Below are positions 1 through 8,077 of a stretch of 60,494 nucleotides of DNA, piece by piece; within the stretch, counting starts at the first letter, position 1; every line of letters begins with the position of its first letter. The notes under the pieces were generated by a model. That model was not told the DNA's origin and did no database searches. It saw only the letters and a list, made by a program, of their open reading frames with translations. Origin of the DNA: Pseudomonadota bacterium (lineage in GTDB: Bacteria; Pseudomonadota; Alphaproteobacteria; Sphingomonadales; Sphingomonadaceae); NCBI GenBank assembly GCA_021847605.1, contig JAJZQN010000024.1, positions 1 through 60,494 on the forward strand, written 5' to 3'. The translations under genes were made by a program, and so were the position numbers.

Positions 1-69
1 GGCAGCGCCGCCCGCCAAAAGCTGATCGAGAAGCTCATTCGGTATGGCAGGTTCTTTGCGTCGTGACAT
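1..69 (-). CDS. IS256-family transposase, N-terminal 23 residues only
   Basis: An ATG on the minus strand opens a frame reading [20 protein letters not shown] and three more residues before the window ends. The R-R-K-E-P-A-I-P then LLDQLLAG pattern is the characteristic start of IS256-type mutator transposases. These are about 400-residue DDE enzymes that move the element by cut-and-paste or circle intermediates. GGAGT lies just upstream of the ATG as a ribosome site. Catalytic residues lie beyond the edge, so activity cannot be judged. Confidence 0.7.
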   Translation of the reverse strand, partial: MSRRKEPAIPNELLDQLLAGGAA

Positions 70-124
70 AGTGGGACTCCTTGTTGCCCATTATGCCCGG
101 CCACACACGGAAATCCTGACAGTC
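1..124 (-). mobile_element. IS256-family insertion sequence, 5' end (cut by window edge)
   Basis: The segment contains the transposase start and about 55 bases of terminal DNA before chromosomal sequence resumes. The short-chain dehydrogenase reading frame next to it becomes recognisable only from about base 124, so the element edge is placed there. The exact terminal inverted repeat and the target duplication cannot be verified because the other end is outside the window. Confidence 0.6.
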
Positions 125-234
125 CCGATGAAGTTGCAAAAGCAGTATTGTTTCTGGCCAGTGGCGCAGCCAGTTTTACCACAGGCACCAATCTGACTGT
201 CGATGGCGGTCTGACCAAAGGGGTGCAATATTGA
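124..234 (+). pseudogene. Short-chain dehydrogenase/reductase, C-terminal remnant
   Basis: The frame reads [20 protein letters not shown] and ends with a [15 protein letters not shown] block (seen as [17 protein letters not shown]) before a TGA stop. This is the usual end of classical SDR oxidoreductases: the S-xx-A-x-FLAS-x-xA-xF-TG-x-x-LxVDGG motif. Upstream the frame is interrupted by a stop and by insertion-sequence DNA, so the nucleotide-binding and catalytic parts are absent. Either the element inserted into the gene or the rest lies on the other side of it. The remnant cannot be functional alone. Confidence 0.75.
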
Positions 235-253
235 ATCCCATCAGCACGAGACG

Positions 254-3190
254 TCATAAGTAAGCGATGCGCGAAGGGATGCTGACGATAATAGTAGTCC
301 CTTCGCTGGCGCTGGATGTAATGTCCAGTCGCCCCTGCAAACGGCGTGCGCGCTCACGCATGCCGACAAGGCCATAATGTCCTTCCCGCCCACCGCTTTC
401 TACCACTTCAGGCGGCAGGCCGATGCCGTCATCCGTAATCGATAGGGAGATGCGGTCGGCACCATGATGCAGTCGCACAAGGATCGATCGGGCAAAGGCA
501 TAGCGCAGGCTGTTGCTGAGCGCTTCGCGCGCGATCCGCGCCATTTCGTCGGCAACGGGTGCGCAAATCTCCCGCACTGTGCCTTCTTCCTCCACACGCC
601 AGTCCATCTCTTTGCCGACCACGTCCTCCAGAAGCTGTTGCAGGCGATCGGCCAGCAGGACGGGATTCAGCTCCTGTCGCAGCGAATGGACCCGCTCCCG
701 GCTTTCGACCAACACATCCTCCGCCCGATCGAGCGTGTTTTCCAGTTCCTTGCGCGGTTGTCCCCCTCTCGGCAGCAGTTCCACGACGGCCTGAAAGCGC
801 AGCATCAACCCCTGAAACCCCTGAAGCAGCGTATCATGCAATTCGCGGGCGATGCGCTCACGTTCCATGAGCTGGGCCTCGACCCGACCACGCGCACGAT
901 CGGACACGACCTGCAACCGGTGCCGATAGAGCAGCCAGCCGATCAGGAAAATCGCGGCAATGCACAGGCACAGGAACCAGCGTGTCTGATAGAAAGTGGG
1001 GGCGATGCTGAAGGACAGATTTGCCCCCTCCCTGTTCCATAATCCATCATTATTGGCTGCCAAAACCCGGAATTGATAGGTGCCGGGGGCAAGATTGGTG
1101 AAAAGCGCCTGTCGTTCACCGCCCGCGTCGAACCAGCCGGCGCCCGTGCCGCCCAGCCGGTATCGAAATCGGTTTCGGCCCGCATCGGTCAGGCTGAGCG
1201 CGCTATACTCAATCTGTATGCGCCGACTGAGCGGCGGCAATTGGGGCGGCCCTTTATCGAGTGGATAGTTTACCCCATCGACGCGCAAGGACCGAATGAT
1301 GACGGGTGGCGGCGTGCTGTTGGGTGCCAGCCGATCGGGCGCGCTCCACGCAAGGCCGCGATCCGTCGCGAACCAGAGCCGGCCATGGGAGTCGCTGGCA
1401 ATATCATTGGCATCGAACAGATTGGATCGCGCCCGATAATCCGCCTCATATCCTATGCGTTGATAGGCGATGGGGCGGCCGGGATGCGTAAAGCCATTAT
1501 CCAGATCCACGCTGCGCATCCGCACGATGCCGGTCGCGCCGTTGACCCACGTCCATCCGTCCGATGTGCGATAAATGGCGGTAATGCCCGATAAATGGGG
1601 ATAGTTGCGCTCCGACAGGGTCATAACCCGGCCATGCTCGATCGATGCTATCCCTTTTTGACCGCCCAGCAGCAGGCGGTCGCCGATTTTTGTCAGGGTG
1701 ATGACGGACCCGATCGGACTCATGCCTGCCGGCAGGATAGTTGCCTCTGTGCCGTCATGGATATGTAGCAGGCCGTGGCGGCTACGCGCTGCGATCAGGC
1801 CGCCGGCGCCGTCCGGTCGCAACAGGGTGAAGGTTCCACCGGGTTGCCCGGCGGGGCCGCTCGCCGGGACCAGCCTGTCTCCGCTCAACCGATAGAGGCG
1901 ATCCATCCCGGTCCAGAACTGCCCCTTGTCATCCAGCGCGCAACTGACCGAGAGCGGGCCTTGCACCTTCGTCATGTGGCGAACATCGCCCTGATCGTTC
2001 AGGTTCAGGAGGAAGGTACCCGACAGGCTGATGGCCAATAACCGGCGGTCGTCGCCGCACAGCACCCCGATGTCGGACTGACGAAAGATCAGCTTGGGCG
2101 TTTCCTGCCTATCGCCGCTGCGATAAACGCCCGCTAGTCCCGCGACATAAACATAAGACCTGCCCGGCGGAGCGACGAACCCGGTGACGATGGAATCGTC
2201 GGTCGCCGCATGGACGAGGCTTGCCGAGGCGAGGCGATCAATCCCCGTTTCGGTACCGATCCACATATTCCCCTCGCGATCTTCCAGTGCGGACAGGCTG
2301 AGTGGGGTCGGGGTGCGGATATGTCGTGCTGCGGTTTCCGTCTGCGCCCGGTCGGGCCTGCGGTGGACAAGACCCTCGCTCTGTCCGGTAATCCACATGC
2401 CGTTATTGCGATCGATATACAGGTGGCGGGTAACATAGGGGGTGTTGACCGATGCGAGCGGCGTGACGCGCGCATCTTGCCCGATAATGCGGATTCCCTG
2501 ATCGTCGGCCAGCCAGACATGGTGTCCCCGATCCTCGGCCATGGCAGCAAAGGGTGCAACGTGGCCGGGCAGCCGTTCGAAGCGTTTCGCACCTGGGGCC
2601 AATCGCAATAGTGCAGGTGGCAGGGCGACATAGACGCTGCCGTCGGAAGCAGCGAGCAACGGCCCCATCAGTCCATCAATCAGCCCATCTTGCGCGCCAT
2701 ATCGGGTCCAGCGCCCATCGTGAAAGCGGGATAGCAACATCTTGCCGCGCGACTCGGACGAAACCCATATGGCCCCGTCACGCGCCTGCACGATGGCGCT
2801 AACGCCCCCTTGCGGTGGCCATGGATTGGCGTCGCGCAGATGCCCGTTGCGATAGATGGCGATGCCGCCAAAATCATAGCCGACCCATATATCGCCATTG
2901 CGGGCGGTCAGCAGCGCCGTGACCTGAAGTGATCGCCGCGGATCGTCGCGATCGGGCAGGATACGGTCGAACCGTATGCCGTCGAACCGATATAATCCTG
3001 TCGAAGAGCCAAGCCATAGAAAGCCGTCACGACCTTGCGCCAGTGCGCGAATATTGCCAGGCGCACCATCCTTCAGCGTCCAACTGCTACGGCGCATCTG
3101 ATCGATCGATTGGGTGGGGTCGATCGCCCGGACTGGCCCGGAGATCAAGACCGCCAGCAAGATGGCGATGATCGCACAGCGCTTCACCAT
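254..3190 (-). CDS. Propeller-type membrane sensor histidine kinase (NarL/HisKA_3 class)
   Basis: A 978-residue sensor kinase. A signal peptide (residues 1-22) precedes about 600 residues of beta-propeller repeats of the Reg_prop type (recurrent DGxxW-G-GL patterns). Next come a Y_Y_Y domain at about 640-730, one membrane helix at about 738-755, and a HisKA_3 dimerisation domain with the phospho-accepting His785 in ARELHDTLLQG. The C-terminal HATPase_c domain has its N-box near REALSNSLRYA and glycine motifs DDGIGLP and GLVGMRERA. The propeller faces the periplasm and in relatives senses oligosaccharides or other ligands. No receiver domain is fused and no response regulator is adjacent. The closest NarL-type regulator is at 12.2-12.9 kb and could be its partner (inference). 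It is divergent from the AraC gene. Confidence 0.92.
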   Translation of the reverse strand: MVKRCAIIAILLAVLISGPVRAIDPTQSIDQMRRSSWTLKDGAPGNIRALAQGRDGFLWLGSSTGLYRFDGIRFDRILPDRDDPRRSLQVTALLTARNGDIWVGYDFGGIAIYRNGHLRDANPWPPQGGVSAIVQARDGAIWVSSESRGKMLLSRFHDGRWTRYGAQDGLIDGLMGPLLAASDGSVYVALPPALLRLAPGAKRFERLPGHVAPFAAMAEDRGHHVWLADDQGIRIIGQDARVTPLASVNTPYVTRHLYIDRNNGMWITGQSEGLVHRRPDRAQTETAARHIRTPTPLSLSALEDREGNMWIGTETGIDRLASASLVHAATDDSIVTGFVAPPGRSYVYVAGLAGVYRSGDRQETPKLIFRQSDIGVLCGDDRRLLAISLSGTFLLNLNDQGDVRHMTKVQGPLSVSCALDDKGQFWTGMDRLYRLSGDRLVPASGPAGQPGGTFTLLRPDGAGGLIAARSRHGLLHIHDGTEATILPAGMSPIGSVITLTKIGDRLLLGGQKGIASIEHGRVMTLSERNYPHLSGITAIYRTSDGWTWVNGATGIVRMRSVDLDNGFTHPGRPIAYQRIGYEADYRARSNLFDANDIASDSHGRLWFATDRGLAWSAPDRLAPNSTPPPVIIRSLRVDGVNYPLDKGPPQLPPLSRRIQIEYSALSLTDAGRNRFRYRLGGTGAGWFDAGGERQALFTNLAPGTYQFRVLAANNDGLWNREGANLSFSIAPTFYQTRWFLCLCIAAIFLIGWLLYRHRLQVVSDRARGRVEAQLMERERIARELHDTLLQGFQGLMLRFQAVVELLPRGGQPRKELENTLDRAEDVLVESRERVHSLRQELNPVLLADRLQQLLEDVVGKEMDWRVEEEGTVREICAPVADEMARIAREALSNSLRYAFARSILVRLHHGADRISLSITDDGIGLPPEVVESGGREGHYGLVGMRERARRLQGRLDITSSASEGTTIIVSIPSRIAYL

Positions 3191-3345
3191 ATATTGTCAG
3201 CCATTCCCACCCTGACCGGGCAAGGACACCCAGTCGAACAGACCTAGCGCGCAGCGGCCGGCGCGGACAAGACCCTCGATAGAGGGGGATACGGCCCCTC
3301 CAACAGGGCTATGTGAAATCGTAACGCATCCGCATCCTTCGACAA

Positions 3346-3957
3346 ATGACAGAATCTCTGCGCCTCCAATCCGAACTGTCCCACGGAAACGTTGCAGCGG
3401 GGATGGCCGACCTGCCCGTCCGTGGCGTCGACGCCGGGCAGGTGTTGGCGCTGCTGACTGAAGTACGACAAATCATCGGCACCGACCCGGTGCGCGCCAA
3501 TCATGCGCTGGATCATGCATGTCGCCTGCTCAGTCCGGCGCGGCCGGCGCCAGTGCCGGCCACATTATTGTCACCGCGCGCGAACACGCAGCGGGCCACG
3601 GCGACCGGCGGGCTGGCAGGCTGGCAGATCCGCAAGGTCATGGCCCATGTAGAAAGGCGCATTGGCCGGCACATGCTGACCGAAGAACTGGCGCAGATCG
3701 TTGGGCTTAGCTCCGGCCATTTTTGCCGCGCGTTTAAGGTAAGCATGGGGGAAACACCCCATGCCTTCATCATCCGCCAGCGCATTCGCCGGGCGCAAAG
3801 GCTGATGCTGGATACCGGGCAAAGCCTGTCGGACATTGCTGGTGCCTGCGGTTTGACGGATCAGTCGCATCTGACGCGCCTGTTCAAGCGGTTGGTGGGG
3901 ACGACCCCGTTGCTATGGCGGCGCACATGGCAGGAATTGCCGGTTCCGTCCGCATGA
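3346..3957 (+). CDS. AraC-family transcriptional regulator
   Basis: A 203-residue protein whose second half is an AraC-type DNA-binding domain. Helix-turn-helix 1 is near residues 112-131 (LTEELAQIVGLSSGHFCRAFK) and helix-turn-helix 2 near 160-182, with the family signature SLSDIAGACGLTDQSHLTRLFKR. The first 90 residues match no sensor domain I recognise and are short for the family. The gene is divergent from the sensor kinase across 155 bases, and its stop overlaps the next start (ATGA), implying translational coupling with the TMEM175-like membrane protein. The effector is unknown. Confidence 0.88.
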   Translation: MTESLRLQSELSHGNVAAGMADLPVRGVDAGQVLALLTEVRQIIGTDPVRANHALDHACRLLSPARPAPVPATLLSPRANTQRATATGGLAGWQIRKVMAHVERRIGRHMLTEELAQIVGLSSGHFCRAFKVSMGETPHAFIIRQRIRRAQRLMLDTGQSLSDIAGACGLTDQSHLTRLFKRLVGTTPLLWRRTWQELPVPSA

Positions 3958-4529
3958 ACAGCAAACGGCTGGAGGCCTTTACCGACGGGGTCATCGCTAT
4001 CATCATCACCATCATGGTGCTGGAGCTTAAGGTGCCGGGCGGCGGCTCGTTGGCCGATCTGGCGCAATGCCTGCCGCTGCTGATCGCCTATATATTGAGC
4101 TTCGTGAATGTCGGCTTGTACTGGAACAATCATCATCATCTGTTCCAGCTTAATCCGCGTGTCGATGGGCGGGTGCTGTGGGCCAATCTCTTCCTGCTTT
4201 TCTGGCTCAGTCTGGTTCCCTTCGTCATCCGCTGGCTGGACGACAGCAGCTACTCGACGGGCGCAACGGCGGCCTATGGTATCGTGCTGGGGGCGGCTGC
4301 CATCGGCTACTTTCTGACAGAGCGCGCAATTATTGCCTGCAATGGTATCGAATCCAAATTGGCCCGTGCGCTGGGCATGGATTGGAAGGGATGGGGAACG
4401 CTGGCCATCTATGGCGCGGCCGTTCCCCTGAGTTTCGTCAGCCGCTGGATTGCGGTGGCACTTTACATTCTCGTCATTGCCTTGTGGTTCGTGCCGGATC
4501 GGCGCCTTGCGCGTGTGGCGCTGCGCTGA
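3954..4529 (+). CDS. TMEM175/DUF1211-family membrane protein (possible K+ channel)
   Basis: A 191-residue protein with about six hydrophobic segments. Its N-terminus carries the family hallmark RLEAFTDGVIAIIITIMVLEL (F9, D11, G12), which in bacterial TMEM175 proteins forms part of the first pore helix. Bacterial members are potassium-selective channels working as tetramers of six-helix subunits, and length here fits. The ATG overlapping the upstream AraC stop was chosen because it places the F-x-DG motif at the start as in relatives. The gene is convergent with the DUF1275 gene with only three bases between stops. A channel role is family knowledge, not shown here. Confidence 0.85.
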   Translation: MNSKRLEAFTDGVIAIIITIMVLELKVPGGGSLADLAQCLPLLIAYILSFVNVGLYWNNHHHLFQLNPRVDGRVLWANLFLLFWLSLVPFVIRWLDDSSYSTGATAAYGIVLGAAAIGYFLTERAIIACNGIESKLARALGMDWKGWGTLAIYGAAVPLSFVSRWIAVALYILVIALWFVPDRRLARVALR

Positions 4530-4532
4530 ACA

Positions 4533-5234
4533 TCAGGCGCCGTGCGGTACGGCAGCGGCGGGGTGGCGTACGCACAGCATCGTGCCGAGCAGGACGATCA
4601 GGCCCGATACCATCAGCGGCAGCGCCAATCCCATATGCACGACCATCAACGCGCCTGCCGCTGCCCCTGCGAAGATCGCGACGATTGCGCCGATGCGTCG
4701 GATCAGATTGGGATTACCGCCACCCGCCATGCTCGAATCCGCAGCAAGGCCTGTTACCGTGAGGGTCAGAACCGTGGTGGTCAGATCCGGTACCTTCAAC
4801 TGACGGATGGTGGCGTTGCGAAAGCCCATGGCGATGGCGGTCAGAGTGATGATAGCGAACAGGCCGACCTTTGGCGCCAGCGTAGGGACATCGAAATTCA
4901 GGGCCACGCCAGCCGCGATCCACAGGAGGGCCACTTCGATCATGGCAGCGACGGTTAGCCACTGTCGCAGCGGGCGCTTGCCGAAATTCTGTCCGACCCG
5001 GCCGGCGATCAGGGCGCCGATGAAGAAGGTAATCAGCGCCACCAGATAGGGCGCGACCTTGAAGCCCGGTGTCCCGGCTGCGGCAAAGCCCAGGAACACG
5101 ACATTGCCGGTCATGTTGGCGGTGAACACCTTGCCAAGGCCAAGAACGCTGACTGCATCGACAAGGCCGGTCGTGACCGACAGCAGCAGGAGCAGGCCGG
5201 GAAGCGGAGATGCGGGAGAAGAAGAAGGCGGCAT
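4533..5234 (-). CDS. DUF1275 (YoaK-like) inner-membrane protein
   Basis: A 233-residue, six-helix membrane protein. It shows the family features of DUF1275/YoaK: GLVDAVSVLGLGKVFTANMTGN near residues 23-44, and a later FRNATIRQL and LTLTVTGL block. The molecular role of the family is unknown. It is the last gene of a tight minus-strand operon (VOC protein, DoxX, porin, this gene), starting 18 bases after the porin stop. Co-transcription with DoxX and a porin suggests an envelope function or a transport accessory. Confidence 0.87.
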   Translation of the reverse strand: MPPSSSPASPLPGLLLLLSVTTGLVDAVSVLGLGKVFTANMTGNVVFLGFAAAGTPGFKVAPYLVALITFFIGALIAGRVGQNFGKRPLRQWLTVAAMIEVALLWIAAGVALNFDVPTLAPKVGLFAIITLTAIAMGFRNATIRQLKVPDLTTTVLTLTVTGLAADSSMAGGGNPNLIRRIGAIVAIFAGAAAGALMVVHMGLALPLMVSGLIVLLGTMLCVRHPAAAVPHGA

Positions 5235-5252
5235 GAGGATGCTCCTGATCGA

Positions 5253-6629
5253 TTAGAAACGGAAATTGGCTTCAAAGCCGGTCATGGCGATGGTTTTTGC
5301 CGGGCCGGTCTGACGAACGAAGGCACCGGGCGCGAAAAGGGAGAAGGAGGTCGACAACTCCAGTTCGGGAGTCGCCTGCCAGGCAAGCGTCGCTTCGGCT
5401 TCCTTGCCGATGAAACGGGCGCGGCTGTCGCCCGCCGCGCGGATGAGATTGCCGGGAATATCGTAGATGCCGTCGTGGCGGGCGTAACGCCAATAGGCCA
5501 TGGCGGCGATGCTAGCGGAAAAACCGTTGCCCAATGGTGCGCTGATGCGCGGATTCAGGCTGACGATGTTAGTGGGGCCGACTGGTGACAGTTCGCCGAA
5601 ATATTTTCCTTTGGGGAACAGAGCGTTGAACGTTCCAACACGGTTATCGCCGGGCTTTGTGTCTCCACTGACGATGTTGAAGCGCAGCGTCGCATCCGGT
5701 TTCAGCGGCAGGAACGGCAGACTGCGACCAACCTCGGTGCCCAGAGTCCATGCGGAGATACGCTGATCCTCATAATGGCCGAATTGCCAGACGCCCTCGA
5801 CATTCCAATGCCATGCGCCGCGCACACCATGCGATCGCAGGCCCAGGCTGTGGCGCTCCTCTCGTCCGATCAGAGCGCCGAAACGCGCGGCACGGTTACG
5901 ATAGCCCAGATAATAGAGGTCCAGTTCCGGCAGGGCCGCATAGGCTCCCCACAATTTGCGCATATCGGACGTGGGATCGTCGAAACTATCGGGGCCGGGC
6001 TGTACCGGGTTCAACAGGAACAGGTCCAGCTTCGATCCCTTGCCCAGCTTTATGCTGCTGCGCACGCCATCGAAGGCCAGAGGCGTGTTGGGACCATAGC
6101 GGGTGCCGACCAGCCGTTCGGTACCGAGCGAAAGCATCTGCCGTCCGCCGCGCAGGGTGACGGGGCCAAGGCTGACATCGGCGAAACTCTGAAGCATGTC
6201 GACCCGGCTCTGATCGATCGGGCTGGCAGAGGGGGCGACGCCGACGGCATAGCTGATGATCGGCTGGACAAAAGCGCGGGCGTGAATTTGGTCGCCTATG
6301 CCGATATGCAGGTCTGCATAGGGCATGGCTCGCGCCCAAAGAAAGCTGTCATCGGGCGCGGAGGCGCCACCCCAAAGATTATTCTGGTAATTTTCGTTAC
6401 GTAGCCGGACTTCGACGCCTGTCGATAGCCATGCATCATCGGCCAGCGGGATATATTTGAATTGGCCAGTCCAGTGATGGCCGCGCTTTTCCGCATCGGC
6501 CAGATCGGACCAGTCCTCATCATAGCGAGTGATCGATAAAGTGGGCGCCTGCCATGCCTCGGTCGTCTGTGCAGCCAGCGGGCCAGAGGCGCAGAGCGAG
6601 AGGGCAAGGCAGGCCGATTTCTTAAGCAT
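5253..6629 (-). CDS. Alginate-export-family outer-membrane beta-barrel protein
   Basis: A 458-residue secreted protein with a signal peptide (MLKKSACLALSLCASGPLAA, then QTTEAW) and alternating-hydrophobicity strands. It ends in the terminal aromatic FEANFRF typical of outer-membrane barrels. Its pattern (GVEVRLRNENYQNNLWG, then RPxxLRGGRQMLSLGTERLVGTR, and a YxGYRN segment) matches the Alginate_exp/AlgE-like family. The ATG used overlaps the DoxX stop by 8 bases and directly precedes the signal peptide; an earlier in-frame start would spoil it. No alginate biosynthesis genes are nearby, so it is more likely a general small-molecule porin serving the operon than an alginate exporter. Confidence 0.85.
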   Translation of the reverse strand: MLKKSACLALSLCASGPLAAQTTEAWQAPTLSITRYDEDWSDLADAEKRGHHWTGQFKYIPLADDAWLSTGVEVRLRNENYQNNLWGGASAPDDSFLWARAMPYADLHIGIGDQIHARAFVQPIISYAVGVAPSASPIDQSRVDMLQSFADVSLGPVTLRGGRQMLSLGTERLVGTRYGPNTPLAFDGVRSSIKLGKGSKLDLFLLNPVQPGPDSFDDPTSDMRKLWGAYAALPELDLYYLGYRNRAARFGALIGREERHSLGLRSHGVRGAWHWNVEGVWQFGHYEDQRISAWTLGTEVGRSLPFLPLKPDATLRFNIVSGDTKPGDNRVGTFNALFPKGKYFGELSPVGPTNIVSLNPRISAPLGNGFSASIAAMAYWRYARHDGIYDIPGNLIRAAGDSRARFIGKEAEATLAWQATPELELSTSFSLFAPGAFVRQTGPAKTIAMTGFEANFRF

Positions 6630-7050
6630 GACGCTGCGCCTGTTCGGCGACGAGAGCGGCAAGGATAAAGCCACCGATCAGGCCCAGATGCTCGAAAAAG
6701 GCATTGGTGGCCATGAACCGATCCTGCCCCACCGGCATCGTCCAGAAGGCGTTGGCGGTAAATGCGGCGAGCAGCGTGAAGACGCCCAGCATCCCCGCCC
6801 CCAGCCATGCCATGCGGCCGGTCAGGATCAGCATTGGTCCAACCAATTCGATCGCAATGGTGAGCGCGGCCCAGAGCGCCGGCGGGTTCATGCCGAAATG
6901 CGCCTGTTCCGCGACCGCCGCCGGCCAGTCCGTCAGCTTGACGATGCCGCCCAGAAGATAGGCGCCGACCAGCAACAGCCGGGCGATGAACCATGTCGGC
7001 TTCCAGTCAAGGATAGCGTCGACAAAGCGGGGATCGCGGACGGGGCGCAT
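6622..7050 (-). CDS. DoxX-family membrane protein
   Basis: A 142-residue protein with four membrane helices and the DoxX pattern: ARLLLVGAYLLGGIVKLTDW near the N-terminus, AIELVGPMLILTGRMAWLGA in the middle, and an NAFFEHLGLIGGFIL end. DoxX proteins are inner-membrane components of uncertain role, linked to thiol redox stress and quinone-related complexes. The start lies one base after the VOC-gene stop. An in-frame ATG 18 bases earlier, inside the VOC gene, is an alternative. The stop overlaps the porin start, so the operon is translationally coupled. Confidence 0.88.
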   Translation of the reverse strand: MRPVRDPRFVDAILDWKPTWFIARLLLVGAYLLGGIVKLTDWPAAVAEQAHFGMNPPALWAALTIAIELVGPMLILTGRMAWLGAGMLGVFTLLAAFTANAFWTMPVGQDRFMATNAFFEHLGLIGGFILAALVAEQAQRHA

Positions 7051-7051
7051 C

Positions 7052-7963
7052 TTACTGCGCCGCCCCATTGCTCTTATCGCTGTGGACTTCGGCGATATAG
7101 CCGCCGGGGAAGCGCAGGATAGCGCTCTGACGTCCGGCTACGGTCTGCGGCGCGACCAGCGTCTCGACACCCGCCGCCGAAGCCTTGGCCAGTGTCGCAT
7201 TGAGGTCGGCAACTTCATAGCCGGTCATGTCGCGGCCATAGGGCCAGGGCAGTTGCCCGTCCGAAACGAAGACCGTCATCTTCCCATAGCCGCTGTCGAT
7301 GGCGACGCGGCGGATGGTCTTGCCCGGCTGGCCGATTTCATCGCCTTTGGCTGCACGGTCGTCGGAGACAATCTTGCCATGGGCAAAGCCGGTCCAATCC
7401 TTGATGAAGCGGTCGGCGACATCGGCGGTCAGATAAATGCGGTTTTCCGGCACGGTGCCGAGCGCGGGATAGTTGGGCTTGGCGGTGTGCCAATAGAGTT
7501 GCATGTTCACGCCGCCAGCCCATTGCACCACCACATCGCGGCCGATGGGGTCGGGGAAGGTGGTGATGCGGCGCACCGCGCCATGCTTCACGGCGGAGGA
7601 GACGGCGGCGTCCATGTCGCTCACCAGATAGCCGGTGCGCTCATCGCCAAAGGGATAGGGGATCGGCGTCTTGAAGCCGAAGACGGAGACGGTTCCGGCC
7701 GGGGTCAGTGCCAGTTGCGATTTGGTCAGGCTGGGCGTGGGCGTGACCTGAAATTCGCCCTGCTTCGACGTTTTTCCGCCGAAGGTCGCAACGAAACTGG
7801 CGACGAAGGCGTCGAACTGACCTTCGGGCACATAGACATGGGTGGTGTCATATTGTGCGCCGACCGAATAATCGGCGGTGGTGGCCGGCTTTGCGACGAC
7901 GGGCGCGGCGATCGGGGTTGTGGCGACCATCAGGGTCGCGATGATCATGGTGAAGCGGGTCAT
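7052..7963 (-). CDS. Secreted two-domain VOC (glyoxalase-like) protein
   Basis: A 303-residue protein with an N-terminal signal sequence (MTRFTMIIATLMVATTPIAA). Two vicinal-oxygen-chelate-like halves follow, the first around residues 35-165 (YLVSDMDAAVSSAVKHGA, then DPIGRDVVVQW) and the second around 170-290 (GYEVADLNATLAKASAAGVE, then LRFPGGYIAEVHS). VOC folds bind a metal and substrates such as methylglyoxal adducts, catechols or antibiotics. Export to the periplasm is unusual for a glyoxalase, so the name should be read as fold only. It is the first gene of a four-gene operon with a paired-box operator about 60 bases upstream. Confidence 0.75.
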   Translation of the reverse strand: MTRFTMIIATLMVATTPIAAPVVAKPATTADYSVGAQYDTTHVYVPEGQFDAFVASFVATFGGKTSKQGEFQVTPTPSLTKSQLALTPAGTVSVFGFKTPIPYPFGDERTGYLVSDMDAAVSSAVKHGAVRRITTFPDPIGRDVVVQWAGGVNMQLYWHTAKPNYPALGTVPENRIYLTADVADRFIKDWTGFAHGKIVSDDRAAKGDEIGQPGKTIRRVAIDSGYGKMTVFVSDGQLPWPYGRDMTGYEVADLNATLAKASAAGVETLVAPQTVAGRQSAILRFPGGYIAEVHSDKSNGAAQ

Positions 7964-8025
7964 GTCTGTGGCTCCGGTTTGTCAGGGGGCACGGCTAGTT
8001 TAGACAGCAAGCATCGCTCGATCGA

Positions 8026-8058
8026 TCCGAATAAAATCGGCCGTCATGTTCGATATAA
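8026..8058 (-). promoter_or_regulatory. Paired-box operator upstream of VOC-DoxX operon
   Basis: On the plus strand, box 1 is TCCGAATAAA and box 2 is TTCGATATAA, starting exactly 23 bases later. Box 1 lies 63 bases from the start codon. The same pair, orientation and spacing occur upstream of the isochorismatase operon, the 106-residue protein/pirin operon, and the second pirin gene next to a LysR gene. Binding by that LysR is inferred. Confidence 0.55.
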
Positions 8059-8077
8059 TAGAATAGTTTGATGCCGG

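Noticed and set aside
5253..6629. Evidence for alginate production from the alginate-export-type porin
   Set aside because: No alginate polymerase, epimerase or acetylase genes are present; the family also contains general porins.
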